64,000 bases of DNA. Source: Omphiscola glabra. Its lineage: Eukaryota > Mollusca > Gastropoda > Lymnaeidae. This document shows positions 10,425 to 22,514 of this stretch, one piece after another. The notes beneath the pieces were generated by a model. The model did not search any database, was not told where the DNA came from, and saw only the letters and a list, made by a program, of their open reading frames with translations. Position 1 is the stretch's first letter. Each line of letters begins with the position of its first letter. Both the position numbers and the translations under genes were made by a program. Location: NCBI GenBank assembly GCA_964017045.1, contig OZ024806.1:9196488-9260487 (forward strand). Reading direction: 5' to 3'.

Positions 10425-10896
10425 ATATAGCGCTCGTTATATTTTTATGTACCATTCCCCCACCACACACCCACCACACACACGTACAACACACACGAGC
10501 ACAAAAAAAAACACATACACAACTATTTAAAAATAAATATTAAATAATACAATGCATCCTCGTGTGGAGTTTCTGATCTCCCATCGAGCGCCTCCCCAGG
10601 TGGCGGATAGGGGAATGCCCACCAGATATGGTAGGTACTGGGGAAATCAAATACCCAGGGTGGACCAAAATCGGAGCCTGCTGCCTTGCAGGGAGTGGAC
10701 AAAACCACAAAGGCTAGGGTACCCTTCCCAAAATTAAGGGCAGCTCTCCGGAGAGTTGCGAGGGGCATCCCCCCAGACGGTTGTGCGCAGGGCTAACAAA
10801 TCTGCCGCGTAAAAACCCTTTGTTACAAAAACGCAGACAAGAGAAACAAAAGACTTAACGGTCCTGGGAGAAGATAGATTCCCAGCCGAGGAATGC

Positions 10897-11714
10897 ATGA
10901 CGCCAAGTAGTGTAAGCCATAATCTGGAAACTACTAGGCCGACGAACATCATCTCCACCAGGACCACCACCGCCATTGGAACATGGAATGTACGCACCAT
11001 GTATGAGACAGGAAAGACTGCACAAGTAGCCGCTGAGATGAGGAACTATAACCTCGCCATACTAGGAATCAGCGAGGCAAGATGGATCGGGTGCGGACAG
11101 AAGAGACTAGCCTCAGGAGAGATGCTGTTATTCTCAGGGCACGAGGGTGACGATGAACCACACACTCTGGGCGTGGCCCTGATGATATCCAGGGCAGCCC
11201 AAGGAGCACTCATTGGATGGGAGGCGCATGGGCCTAGAATACTCACAGCAACCTTTCGGACCAAAAAACACAGAATCAATTTGGATGTTATCCAGTGCTA
11301 CGCACCAACAAATGAAAGTGAGGAGGAAGACAAAGATGAATTCTATAACAGATTGCTTACCATTACCCAGGGTCACTCTAGGCGAAACATTGTCATCCTC
11401 ATGGGAGATCTCAATGCCAAGATCGGCAGTGACAACACGGGCTACGAAGAAGCCATGGGGCGACAGGGGATAGGTGAAATGAATGATAACGGATAAAGAT
11501 TTGCCGACCTATGTGCCACAACAAATCTAGTCATAGGCGGGAGCTTATTCCAACACAGGAGGATACACAAGGCCACGTGGGTTTCACCGGACCTCCAAAC
11601 GATGAACCAAATAGATCATGTGTGTATTGGGAAAAAATTCAGGCGATCTCTCCAAGATGTACGTGTCAGAAGAGGAGCTGACGTTGCCTCAGACCACCAT
11701 CTTCTAGTAGACTA
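10897..11714 (+). pseudogene. LINE apurinic/apyrimidinic-type endonuclease domain
   Basis: This N-terminal domain nicks target DNA to prime reverse transcription. Visible motifs: IGTWNVRTM, ISEARW, IQCYAPTNE and the catalytic LMGDLNAKIG. In the same frame beyond a stop at 11494-11496 come QIDHVCIG and SDHHLL, the closing motifs of the fold. A second stop follows at about 11713. The two stops split what would be one domain of the usual length. Annotations often call this protein 'craniofacial development protein 2-like', which reflects similarity to the endonuclease fold and not function. Confidence 0.85.
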
Positions 11715-12085
11715 AAACTGAAAAGGCACTACACTGAGCAGACATCATATACCTTGCTCTACAACACCCCCCTCTTGAAAGATAAGGCCAAACAGGAAGA
11801 GTTCAGGATCACTCTGTCCAACAAGTTCCAATTCCTACAGGAACTGCTAGGAAACGAGACGATCGATTGAAAGTGGCAGGGAGTAAAGAAAGCAGTCAAA
11901 TCAACATGTCAGGAAGTGTTGGGAAACAGGAAACATACACACAAAGAATGGATAACAGCAGATACATTGAAAGTGATAGAAGAGAGAAAAGGGAAGAAGG
12001 CAGAAATTAACAACAGCCGTACACGAGCGCAAAAAGTTAGGTTCCAAAAGGAGAGGCAAATAAGAAAGTAAAGAAAAGCGCTAAG
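11715..12085 (+). pseudogene. LINE linker between endonuclease and RT, multiply broken
   Basis: A shifted frame encodes LKRHYTEQTSYTLLYN and then KEWITADTLKVIEERK, the linker sequence usual in this LINE group. In-frame stops lie near 11868 and 12070 and the frame changes before the RT domain. The linker confirms that the endonuclease and RT parts belong to one element. Confidence 0.7.
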
Positions 12086-13884
12086 ATGGACAAAAGGAAC
12101 TTTGTAGACATGCTTGCCAAAGAAGCGGAAGAAGCAGCCTACCAAGGGAATATGCGGGAATTATTCGCTACCATCAAGAAGTTGTCTGGAAAGTTCAGGA
12201 AGCCAGAGAGATCAGCGAAGGACAAAGATGGTAAGAGCATACCAAATGAGGAGCAACAGAGAGGCAGATGGAAAGAACACTTCGAGGAACTTCTAAACAG
12301 GCCAGAGCCAAGTAACCCACCAGATATTCACCCAGCTGACAGTGACCTGGCTATTGACTGCAACGCACCCACCAAAGAAGAGATCCGTATTGCCATCAAA
12401 CAACTTAAAAATGGCAAGGCTGCAGGACCGGATGGCATCCCAGCAGAGGCACTGAAGGCTGACGTGCACACCAGTGTAGAGATGCTACACCCACTGTTCT
12501 TGATGATCTGGGGGGAGGAACAGGTACCTTCTGAGTGGAAGGAGGGATACCTCATTAAAATCCCAAAAAAGGGGGACTTAAGCTCCTGCTCCAACTATAG
12601 AGGGATCACCTTACTGTCCATCCCAGGCAAGGTTTTCAACCGCGTACTACTCAACAGAATGAAAGAAACTGTTGACTCCCTGCTGCGGGACCAACAGGCT
12701 GGCTTCCGGACCAACAGATCCTGTACTGACCAAATTGCAACACTGCGCATCATCCTAGAGCAATACCTGGAATGGAACTCACCCCTCTACATCAACTTCG
12801 TTGACTACGAGAAAGCCTTTGACAGTGTAAATAGGCAAACCCTCTGGAGACTGTTGAGACATTATGGAGTCCCGCGGAAAATCACGGACTTGATCAGAAA
12901 CTCTTATGAGGGGATGACCTGCCGAGTGGTCCACGGACAACAGGTGACGGATGCTTTCCAGGGGAAGACCGGTGTGAGGCAGGGATGTTTGCTTTCGCCT
13001 TTCTTGTTCCTATTGGCCATTGATGGGTGATGAAAACTTCCACACAGCAGAAGCGGAATGGTATTCAATGGACCTTGTGGGACCAGCTTGATGACCTCGA
13101 TTTTGATGACGATCTTGCCCTTCTCTCCCATACCCAACAACAGATGCAGGAGAAGACCAGAACTATTGCAGACACTTCTGCACGTATTGGTCTTAATATT
13201 CACAAGGGGAAGAGCAAGGTCCTCAAGGTCAATGCCGTTACCAATACAGCACCCATCAGGCTCAAAGAGGAAGCGCTCGAAGAGGTAGAGAGCTTTTTCT
13301 ACCTTGGCAGCATCGTGGACAAGCAAGGTGGGACAGATGCTGACATCAAAATAAGGGTAGGAAAGGCACGGGCAGCCTTCCAACAGCTCAAGAATGTCTG
13401 GGCCTCCAAACACCTAAATACCAAACTGAAGATCAGAACCTTCAACACCATGGTGAAACCAGTTATACTGTATGGTGCAGAAACATGGAGAACCACTGCT
13501 GGGAATATGAAGAGAATCCAGTCCTTCATCAACAACTGCTTAAGAAGGATTCTCGGGATTCACGGGCCCGACAGAATCAGCAACCAGAAAATGTGGCAGC
13601 GGACAAAGCAAGAACCGGTAGAACAAGAGATCCTCCAGAGAAGATGGAGATGGATTGGCCACACGCTCAGGAAACCTGCCTCCAGCATAACTAGACAAGC
13701 CTTGAATTGGAACCCTCAAGGAAAACGGAAAAGAGGCAGGCCTAGGAACACTTGGCGCCGTGAAGTGGAGGCGGATACCAAGAAACTTGGCCACACTTGG
13801 GGGAGGCTGGAGAGATTGGCTCAGGATCGTGATGCCTGGAGGGCTCTTGAAGGAGGCCTATGTCCTAAACACAGACGTCGATGA
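12086..13884 (+). pseudogene. LINE reverse transcriptase, frameshifted
   Basis: RT motifs appear in order: NGKAAGPDGIPAEAL, YRGITLLSIPGK, QAGFRTNRSCTDQI, the catalytic FVDYEKAFDSV, and GVRQGCLLSPFLF. A single-base loss near 13025 then moves the frame, which continues with the second catalytic box as [10 protein letters not shown], where this family usually has FADD. It ends with [28 protein letters not shown] and [10 protein letters not shown]. The C-terminal domain is of the usual length. The frameshift alone would abolish activity, and the changed FADD box is a further lesion. Confidence 0.9.
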
Positions 13885-13968
13885 AGATGGGCTGCTGTTC
13901 CTCGAGGACGAAAAAGGCGAAAGAATACAATGCATCGGGATAAGTGAAAGAGACGAACTATTGTTGAA

Positions 13969-16350
13969 GTGATCACACATTCACTGCAGCATCTGATCGC
14001 ACATTCAGTACAACATCTGATCACACATTCAGTGCAGCATCTGATCGCACATTCAGTGCAGCATCTGATCACACATTCAGTACAACATCTGATCACACAT
14101 TCAGTGCAGCATCTGATCACACATTCAGAGAAACATATGATCACACATTCAGTGCTAAATCTGATCACATATTCAGTGCAGCATCTAACCATACGTACAG
14201 TACAACATCTGATCACACATTCAGTGCAACATCTGATCAAACATTTAGTAAAGCATCTGATCATACATTCAGTGCTAAATCTGATCACATATTCAGTGCA
14301 GCATCTAACCATACATACAGTACAACATCTGATCACACATTCAGTGCAACATCTGATCAAACATTTAGTAAAGCATCTGATCATACATTTAGTGCAGCAT
14401 CTGATCACACATTCAGTGCAACATCTGATCACACATTCAGTGCAGCATCTGATCACACATTCAGTGCAACATCTGATAATTCATTCAGTGCAGCATCTGA
14501 TCACACATTCAGTGCAACATATGATCACACATTTAGTGCAACATCTGATCATTCATTCAGTGCAGCATCTGATCACACATTCAGAGGAACATCTGATCAC
14601 ACATTCAGTGCAACATCTGATCACACATTCAGTGCAGCATCTAATCACACATTCAGTGCAGCATCTGATCATACTTTCAGTACAACATCTGATCACACAT
14701 TCAGTGCAACATCTGATCACACATTCAGTGCAGCATTTTATCACACATTTAGTGCAGCACCTGATCATTCATTCAGTGCAACATCTGACCACACATTCAG
14801 TGCAACATTTGATCACACATTCAGTGCAACATCTGATCACACATTCAGTGCAACATCTGATCATTCATTCAGTGCAACATCTGATCACACATTTAGTAAA
14901 GCATCTGATCATACATTCAGTGCAACATCTGATCATACATTCAGTGCAACATCTGATCTCACATTCAGTGAACCATCTGATCACACATTCAGTGCAACAT
15001 CTGATCACACATTCAGTGCAGCATCTGATCACACATTCAGTGCAGCATCTGATCACACATTCAGTGCAACATCTGATCATTCATTCAGTGCAACATCTGA
15101 TCACACATTCAGTGCAACATCTGATCACACATTTAGTGCAACATCTGATCACACATTCAGTGCAACATCTGATCATTCAATCAGTGCAGCATCTGATCAC
15201 ACATTCAGTGCAACATCTGATCACACATTCAGTGCAACATCTGATCTCACATTCAGTGCAGCATCTGATCACACATTCAGTGCAGCATCTGATCACACAT
15301 TCAGTGCAGCATCTGATCACACATTTAGTGCAGCATCTGATCACACATTCAGTGCAGCATCTGATCACACATTCAGTGCAACATCTGATCATTCATTCAG
15401 TGCAGCATCTGATCACACATTCAGTGCAACATCTGATCACACATTTAGTGCAACATCTGATCACACATTCAGTGCAACATCTGATCATTCATTCAGTGCA
15501 GCATCTGATCACACATTCAGTGCAACATCTGATAATTCATTCAGTGCAACCTCTGATCACACATTAAGTGCAACATCTGATCACATATTCAGTGCAACAT
15601 CTGATCACACATTCAGTGCAGCATCTGATCACACATTCAGTGCAGCATCTGATCACACATTCAGTGCAGCATCTGATCACACATTAAGTGCAACATCTGA
15701 TCACACATTCAGTGCAACATCTGATCACACATTTAGTGCAACATCTGATCACACATTCAGTGCAGCATCTGATCACACATTCAGTGCAACATCTGATAAT
15801 TCATTCAGTGCAACCTCTGATCACACATTAAGTGCAACATCTGATCACATATTCAGTGCAACATCTGATCACACATTCAGTGCAGCATCTGATCACACAT
15901 TCAGTGCAGCATCTGATCACACATTCAGTGCAGCATCTGATCACACATTAAGTGCAACATCTGATCACACATTCAGTGCAACATCTGATCACACATTTAG
16001 TGCAACATCTGATCACACATTCAGTGCAGCATCTGATCACACATTCAGTGCATCATCTGATCACACATTCAATGCAGCATCTGATCACACATTCAGTGCA
16101 CCATTTGATCGCACATTCAGCAGGCAACATTTGATCGCAAAGTCAGTACAACATCTGATCATACATTCAGTACAACAACTGATCACACATTCAGTACTAT
16201 ATCTGATCATACATTCAGTACAACATCTGATCCCACATTCAGTACAACATCTAATCATACATTCAGTACAACAACTGATCACACATTCAGTACTATATCT
16301 GATCATACATTCAGTACAACATCTGATCACACATTCAGTACAACATCTTA
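13969..16350. repeat. 24-bp satellite array, about 100 copies
   Basis: The unit is GATCACACATTCAGTGCAGC plus ATCT (24 bp), each with a TGATCA palindrome. Copies vary at a few sites (GCAAC/GCAGC, CAC/CAT, TTC/TTT). Higher-order duplication is visible: a 120-bp block starting about 14160 repeats at 14280, and the variant GATAATTCATTCAGTGCAAC repeats 264 bp apart (15531 and 15795; 11 units). Because 24 is a multiple of three, long open frames exist in several frames on both strands; none looks like a real protein. The inverted counterpart in the right arm is at 60510-60980. Confidence 0.97.
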
Positions 16351-16830
16351 TAATAATAATAATAATAATAAAGTTTTTTTTAAAAATCACGCTTTATCCC
16401 CAAAGGCTCGAAGCGCGGTACAAAAACAAAGCTGGGAGATAATAACTAGTTGGAAAAGATGGTAGACAACTTCACCCCAGAAGGCGTTTGCAAAATAGAT
16501 GTTTTTAAATTTGTCTTGAAGGACTCCAGCGTCTGGCTGTGTCTGAGAGCGCCAGGAAGGTTGTTCCAAATGGTTGGGCCAGCAAATGCGAACGTGCGCT
16601 TTCCGTAAGTCTCAAGGCGAACACGCGGTATCGAGAGTTTGCAACTATCGGATGAGCGGAGTTGTCTAGTGGTTACATAAGGCGTCATGAGCGCTTGGAG
16701 ATAGGACGGCGCCAGGCCATGCAAGCAGCGGTAGCACAGAGTTGCAATTTTGTACTCTATGCGAGCGCGGACCGGCAGCCAATGCAGTTCTCTCAGAAGA
16801 GTTTTAGCATGGTCGAATTTTCGTTTATAT
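16348..16830 (-). mobile_element. 5'-truncated CR1-like LINE inside the satellite
   Basis: The minus strand encodes the RT C-terminal region LLRELHWLPVRARIEYKI, CYRCLHGLAPSYLQ, RTFAFAGPTIWNNLPGALR and ESFKTNLKTSIL with no break. It is followed by a 3' end close to TTGGGGATAAAGCGTGATTT and a (TTA)n tail at 16348-16372. Satellite units lie on both sides (GATCGCACATTCAG at 16835-16880), so the element landed in the array. It lacks the endonuclease and RT core and is immobile. The LINE tail at 52150-52672 appears to be the same broad family. Confidence 0.8.
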
Positions 16831-17340
16831 TTGATCGCACATTCAGCACAACATCTGATCGCACATTCAGTATAGTAGGACTTCACCCCGAATGGGGAAT
16901 TAGTGAAACGTTTTAAAATCATTTGTATCTACTTCATATCATTAGGAATATGTGATAACCACTGAACCAGATTAATTAACCCGCACCATGAAGAATCAAA
17001 TTCTCTTTTCAATTGTCTCGTTGGTCCAGGTGGAATGGCTATTTTTCAATTAAAAAAAATATTTTAAAATAATTTTTTTAACAGTTTAAGAACCAAACAA
17101 CTGCGCTGACAAGTTGACTTCAATTAACAGCTTTGTCAAAATAACGTGAGAGTCAGAAGGTAAACGTAGCTAAGAAATGTGACAACGTGGCCTCACGTTA
17201 ACGTTGCGGTGACGGCGTATATGTAGCCGATCAACGTTTTCAAAACTTTGTGACCGGAAATTATTTATTTAATGTAAATTTTTATGAAAGTTTGTCTAAG
17301 CTTCACATTCCAAGTTTGAGTGTGGATTACCTTAAATTTC
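16831..17340. other. unique sequence conserved in the right arm
   Basis: After the last satellite units (to about 16880) this stretch matches the reverse complement of about 59700-60520 across several long blocks, for example TTGTCTCGTTGGTCCAGG and AAGTTTGTCTAAGCTTCACA. No coding sequence is recognised. The empty site for the right-arm MITE (59865-60262) is at about 17130-17140. Confidence 0.7.
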
Positions 17341-17344
17341 AATG

Positions 17345-17885
17345 TGTATACATACAGACATCAAGTCAATATCTATGTCAGTATCTACATCAATATCTAT
17401 ATCAATATCTAAATCAATATCAATATCCATATCTAAATCAATATCTAAATCAATATCTAAATCAATATCTAAATCAATATCAATATCTATATCAATATCA
17501 ATATCTATATCAATATATATATCAATATCTATATCTATATCAATATCTTTATCAATATCTATATCAATATCTATATCAATATCTATATCAATATCTATAT
17601 CAATATCTATATCTGTATCAATATCTATATCAATATCTTTATCAATATCTGTATCAATATCTATATCAATATCTATATCAATATCTAAATCAATATCCAT
17701 ATCTAAATCAATATCTAAATCAATATCAATATCTATATCAATATCTATATCAATATCTATATCAATATCAATATCTATATCAATATCTGTATCAATATCT
17801 ATATCAATATCTATGTTAATATATATTTCAATATTATATGAAAATCGATATCAATATATATATCAATATCTCTATATTCCTCTGT
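17345..17885. repeat. 12-bp ATATCAATATCT satellite
   Basis: A near-pure hexamer/dodecamer array of ATATCA and ATATCT with occasional variants. Related arrays lie at 34830-35180 and, inverted, at 49370-49690, each followed by the same unique flank. All frames are open because of the period. Confidence 0.95.
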
Positions 17886-18149
17886 TCCGCCTCATATATT
17901 TACATATAAATGTGTCCTTGCCCAGTTATTTTTGTTATAGCCTGTTAATGTGTCAATGCTAAATCAAGTATCTCAACACACAAAAATTATTCACGCATGC
18001 GTGTGAACGAAGTCTCTCAACCGCGAAAGGTGCCCTTATCTATGGTTCTCTTCACGGCTGGGTGGTTGGAGTGTTGGCCTACTAAAAGAAAATGCAGTCC
18101 TGTGGCTTAATCTTTAAAGCTTATTTTTAGCTTATAAACAATTTGATTA
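17886..18149. other. flank shared with blocks E1 and E2'
   Basis: Blocks such as GTGTCAATGCTAAATCAAGT, GAACGAAGTCTCTCAACCG and TTGGCCTACTAAAA match 35400-35760 (same orientation) and 48780-49130 (reverse). The hAT MITE found in those two copies is absent here, leaving an empty site at about 17964-17972. Confidence 0.75.
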
Positions 18150-18845
18150 TAGCCTGATTTCCTCGTTGAGTGATGGTTTATGTAAATGTACACTTAGTTG
18201 TGTGTTGTTTTATGTAAATCTATACTCTTCTTTTTGTGATGGTTTGTGTAAATCTACAATCTCTTTGTAATGGTAAATGTAAATCTACACTCTTTTTGTA
18301 ATGGTAAATGTAAATCTACACTCTTTTTGTAATGGTAAATGTAAATCTACACTCTTTTTGTAATGGTAAATGTAAATCTACACTCTTTTTGTAATGGTAA
18401 ATGTAAATCTACACTCTTTGTTTTATGGTAAATGTAAATCTACACTCTTTTTTTGTAATGGTAAATGTAAATCTACACTCTTTGTTTTATGGTTAATGTA
18501 AATCTACACTCTTTTTGTAATGGTAAATGTAAATCTACACTCTTTGTGTTATGGTTAAAGTAAATCTACACTCTTTTTGTAATGGTAAATGTAAATCTAC
18601 ACTCTTTTTGTAATGGTAAATGTAAATCTACACTCTTTGTGTTATGGTTAAAGTAAATCTACACTCTTTTTGTAATGGTAAATGTAAATCTACACTCTTT
18701 TTGTTATGGTTAATGTAAATCTACGCTCTAGGCTTGATGGTTTCAGTAAATGTATATTCTTTGTGTTCTACCCACACCCCTTTTGTGTGGTGATTTACCC
18801 ACACCCCTTTTGTGTGGTGATTTATGTAAATCTATCAACATTTTC
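18150..18845. repeat. 31-bp minisatellite, about 20 copies
   Basis: The unit TAATGGTAAATGTAAATCTA plus CACTCTTTTTG repeats every 31 bases. Reverse-complement copies at 44640-45235 occupy the corresponding place in the right arm. Confidence 0.95.
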
Positions 18846-19082
18846 CGGAACTCCAATTTTCAGATTCCGAAATAAATATGTAATTAAAATTGTATTTAGT
18901 TTCTATATCAATTCTACCAGGTGTATTACTTGCATATAATTAACTTCAAAGAATCCCCCCCCCCCCTGATATCTTTTTCTTTTAAATCCCAACCTTCAAT
19001 TCGGATGGAATAGTGTAAGACTCCATAACGTGAGCCACAAGGCCCAGGTATCAACGCCGTTAACTTTAAGGATCCCCTTAGG
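18846..19082. other. no gene recognised
   Basis: Mixed AT-rich sequence with a C tract near 18955. It has no match that I could see in the right arm. Confidence 0.4.
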
Positions 19083-19288
19083 CAGGGGTCGGGAACCTAT
19101 GGCTCGCGAGCCAGATGTGGCTCTATTTATGACTGCATCTGGCTCGCAGGCAAATGTTCGATTATAAAAGAAAAATGCTTCTTAAGACTCATTTGATCTT
19201 TTAAACACGATGTATGGCTCCCACAGAATTACGTTTCAAAATATGTGGTGTCCATGGCTCTCTCAGACAAAAAGGTTCCCGATCCCTG
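19083..19288. mobile_element. hAT-type MITE (GGCTCGCGAGCC family)
   Basis: The ends CAGGGGTCGGGAACCT and AGGTTCCCGATCCCTG are inverted repeats. The subterminal TGGCTCGCGAGCCAGATG is typical of widespread non-autonomous hAT elements. Length 206 bp. Flanking octamers CCCTTAGG and CCCCTAGG (shifted by one) look like a worn 8-bp target duplication. Confidence 0.8.
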
Positions 19289-20160
19289 CCCCCTAGGTAT
19301 CACGTTGTTAGCGCTGTTCAACTGTAATTTTAAAACAAGCGTCCAAAGAGAAACTTTTAAAGGCCCTATATATAATAATAATAATACGTCATGTTATGTT
19401 CCACTTACCAGGCAAGACTGCCAATAATGATAATTATAATCAATCTTCTTGATTAAAACTTGTTTGGGCGTATCCATTGGTGAGACTAGAGACTGCTACG
19501 CTCGTCAGGGTGGCTCTTTATTTGCTGCCCCCCCCCCGCCCCGCACGAAAATCAAAACCGATACAGAATGTGCGTCAAATTTAAAGCCATTTGACAAATA
19601 GAGTATATTAAGTAGACTGAAAATTTCGCTCCTTAAGTAAGTGTCACCCGGGTAGTATCATGGCCCCACCCCCCCTCCCCACGCCTCCACCCGACCACGC
19701 CCTACGCCCAAGGTTCATTGACATATTTTGGCTTTTTTTTTAGAGCTATTGGTGGACATTTATACATAGATGAATGCCCCCCCCCCCACCCCCATCCTTG
19801 GGGCCATCGGGGTTAAAAAAAAAGGAGTCGCGATAGGGTACAAACAAATTTTAGGGAGTGACAACACACCTATGTTTGTTACAAACTGTATATAACTAAA
19901 CTATTCTTCCAACCACCAAGACTCTGCCTCATCATGACATTACCGCATGAGACGAGGCCTGTCTCACAGTCATCTCACAGCTGCCGCTGTCACTTCCGGA
20001 GCCGTCCATAAACTTCGTCACCATACTTTTTATTTAAATTATTTAAATTTTTTTTTTGGGGGGGGGGTGTGGGGGGTGGGGGTGTTATTGGGAATGGATT
20101 TATAGTCATATCCCCAGTGACACAGATTGTCACAAATTTTTGGACGCGCCCCACCCCACA
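19289..20160. other. homopolymer-rich spacer
   Basis: Several C, G, T and A tracts (near 19530, 19665, 19775, 20050, 20158) lie in otherwise featureless sequence. No gene recognised. Confidence 0.5.
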
Positions 20161-20164
20161 AAAA

Positions 20165-21290
20165 AAAAAAAAAAATAAACACCAAATATTTCAGATTAAA
20201 AAATAAACACCAAATATTTCAGATTCAAAAATAAACATCAAATATTTCAGATTCAAAAATAAACATCAAATATTTCAGATTCAAAATTATAAACCAAATA
20301 TTTCAGATTAAAAAATCAACACCAAATATTTCAGATTCAAAAATAAACACCAAATATTTCAGATTCAAAAGTAAACACCAAATATTTCAGATTCAAAGAT
20401 AAACACCAAATATTTCAGATTTAAAAATAAAAACCAAATATTTCAGATTAAAAAATCAACACCAAATATTTCAGATTCAAAAGTAAACACCAAATATTTC
20501 AGATTCAAAGATAAACACCAAATATTTCAGATTTAAAAATAAAAACCAAATATTTCAGATTAAAAAATAAACACCAAATATTTCAGATTCAAAATTATAA
20601 ACCAAATATTTCAGATTAAAAAATCTACACCAAATATTTCAGGTTCAAAAGTAAACACCAAATATTTCAGATTCAAAAGTAAACACCAAATATTTCAGAT
20701 TCAAAGATAAACACCAAATATTTCAGATTTAAAAATAAAAACCAAATATTTCAGATTAAAAAATAAACATCAACTATTTCAGATTAAAAAATAAATACCA
20801 AATATTTCAGATTCAAAATTATAAACCAAATATGTCAGATTAAAAAATCAGCACCAAATATTTCAGATGCAAAAGTAAAAACCAAATATTTCAGATTCAA
20901 AAGTAAACACCAAATATTTCAGATTCAAAGATAAACACCAAATATTTCAGATTTAAAAATAAAAACCAAATATTTCAGATTAAAAAATAAACATCAAATA
21001 TTTCAGATTCAAAAATAAACACCAAATATTTCAGATTGAAAATTATAAACCAAATATGTCAGATTAAAAAATCAGCACCAAATATTTCAGATGCAAAAGT
21101 AAAAACCAAATATTTCAGATTCAAAAGTAAACACCAAATATTTCAGATTCAAAGATAAACACCAAATATTTCAGATTTAAAAATAAAAACCAAATATTTC
21201 AGATTAAAAAATAAACAATAAATATTTCAGATTCAAAAATATACACCAAATATTTCAGATAAAAAAATAAACAACAAACATTGCGGGTAT
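20165..21290. repeat. 28-bp minisatellite with higher-order structure, about 39 copies
   Basis: The unit is CAAATATTTCAGATTCAAAA plus ATAAACAC. Unit variants (TTATAAAC, TCAACACC, GTAAACAC, GATAAACA, TTTAAAAATAAAAA) recur in the same order several times, for example from about 20275, 20580, 20810 and 21040. This shows amplification of multi-unit blocks. The right arm has no equivalent. Confidence 0.93.
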
Positions 21291-21339
21291 TAAAAAAAAT
21301 TATAATCTCTTACCATCTGTTTAATCTCATCCCTCAAGT

Positions 21340-21930
21340 CATTTCATTTCAGAACACCTCCGATTGTAAAAACAAAAAATGCTGCTCACTCCTACCTGCT
21401 CTAGCCAGCCTTCTCTATCCAACCTGCACTGTCCAACCTGCTCTATCCAACCCGAGTTCACGTTTCTAAATGCTCTGATCCACTCAGTGCGTGTATATGC
21501 ACGAGGAAAATATTCAATACACTTTTGAAAAAAACAACTGGTGAATGGTTCTTTGACTGCGTCACACATTGCTTTCTGATCACGCAGGTCAGCGTGCATA
21601 GTCACTCAGGCCTTCAACCCTGCGACTTCCACCCGACGCTAGGATTGGAAGGGCTAGTGGGGCGGGAGGAGTAAGGTGGGTTGTGGAGGAAGGTCGGGTG
21701 GTATGTGTGTGTGAAAGCATGGCACGTGAACATAATCTATAGTTTATTGAACGATCGCTCGTCCTTCGGCCGTCGTGACGGAAAGAGGCGACGTCAGGAG
21801 GAGAGCGAGTACAGGTAAACTGATTCCCTCCATGTTATTGATTAACTCCAGGGGAGCGATTAGCGTCTCTGGGAGGACAGCGGGTCAGAACTAAGGGGTC
21901 ATCTATACATGATGTCACGCTTTTTCAAAA
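21340..21930. repeat. inner shared segment of the inverted duplication, left arm
   Basis: This matches the reverse complement of about 43160-43840: GATCGCTCGTCCTTCGGCCG, AGAGGCGACGTCAGGAGGAG, GTACAGGTAAACTGATTCCC and the TTAACTCCAGGGG block. It is diverged by substitutions and indels. It contains CCAACCTG-type short repeats near 21400-21450. No intact coding frame spans both copies. Confidence 0.8.
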
Positions 21931-22514
21931 AAAAAAAATATTTAAAAAAAAAAAAAAAAAAAAAATTGAACTTTAACATTTTTTTTTAAAAAATTGACTT
22001 TTTTAAAATTTCATTTTTTCCTACGTTATTAGTGGCACTCCTCAGAACGGCGGTCCCATATTATTTGTACAGAAATAAAATTAAAAAAAATAGTTTGTAC
22101 CTCATGGAACTACATTAAAAAACGTCAGTGGCTACTATAACATTTATTTATTGTTTTCCAATTGTTTTGTCATGTATTTTCAGTGGTTTTAAAGTGAAAT
22201 TTTAATATAAAACATGTATTTACAAAATCAGTCAAACGCTTAGGTTGTTTTGGTCTATTTTGCCAATTTTTGGACAGATTTTTTTTCCAGTCTCAGACCA
22301 AAAGCAATATTCATGCGTTTAAAGTAATGTAAAAATAATAGACCATTATTAAGTCAGATTCAGGGGCATTAGCTTACACTAGGGTGTAGGACCGGGCTCT
22401 CTCGAGCGTTGAAGGTCCCGTCGTGATGTCCAGGCACTGTAAGTCCATCTAATGGGGTATATGCCAGTATGAAGCATGGGGCTGTTACGTACTGTTATCA
22501 ATATGGAGAAATTA

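Larger units (their letters stand above)
10546..13936 (+). mobile_element. RTE-like non-LTR retrotransposon, near full length, inactive
   Basis: A 3.37-kb element is bounded by a perfect 13-bp target-site duplication AATACAATGCATC at 10546-10558 and 13924-13936. It has an APE-type endonuclease followed by a reverse transcriptase in one former ORF, no LTRs and no poly-A tail. That layout and size fit the RTE group, though the clade call is not certain. The right arm has the empty site at about 61012-61034 (ATATATTGTATTA in the same context), so insertion followed the inverted duplication. Several stops and at least one frameshift make it non-functional. Confidence 0.85.

Noticed and set aside
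13969..15567. 532-codon open frame of HLITHSVQ repeats
   Set aside because: It is the translation of the 24-bp satellite. A period divisible by three keeps several frames open on both strands, and the array has no splice or start context.
17250..17962. Tyr/Gln-, Ile/Ser- and Asp/Ile-repeat open frames
   Set aside because: These are frames of the 12-bp ATATCA/ATATCT satellite on either strand, with no non-repetitive domain.
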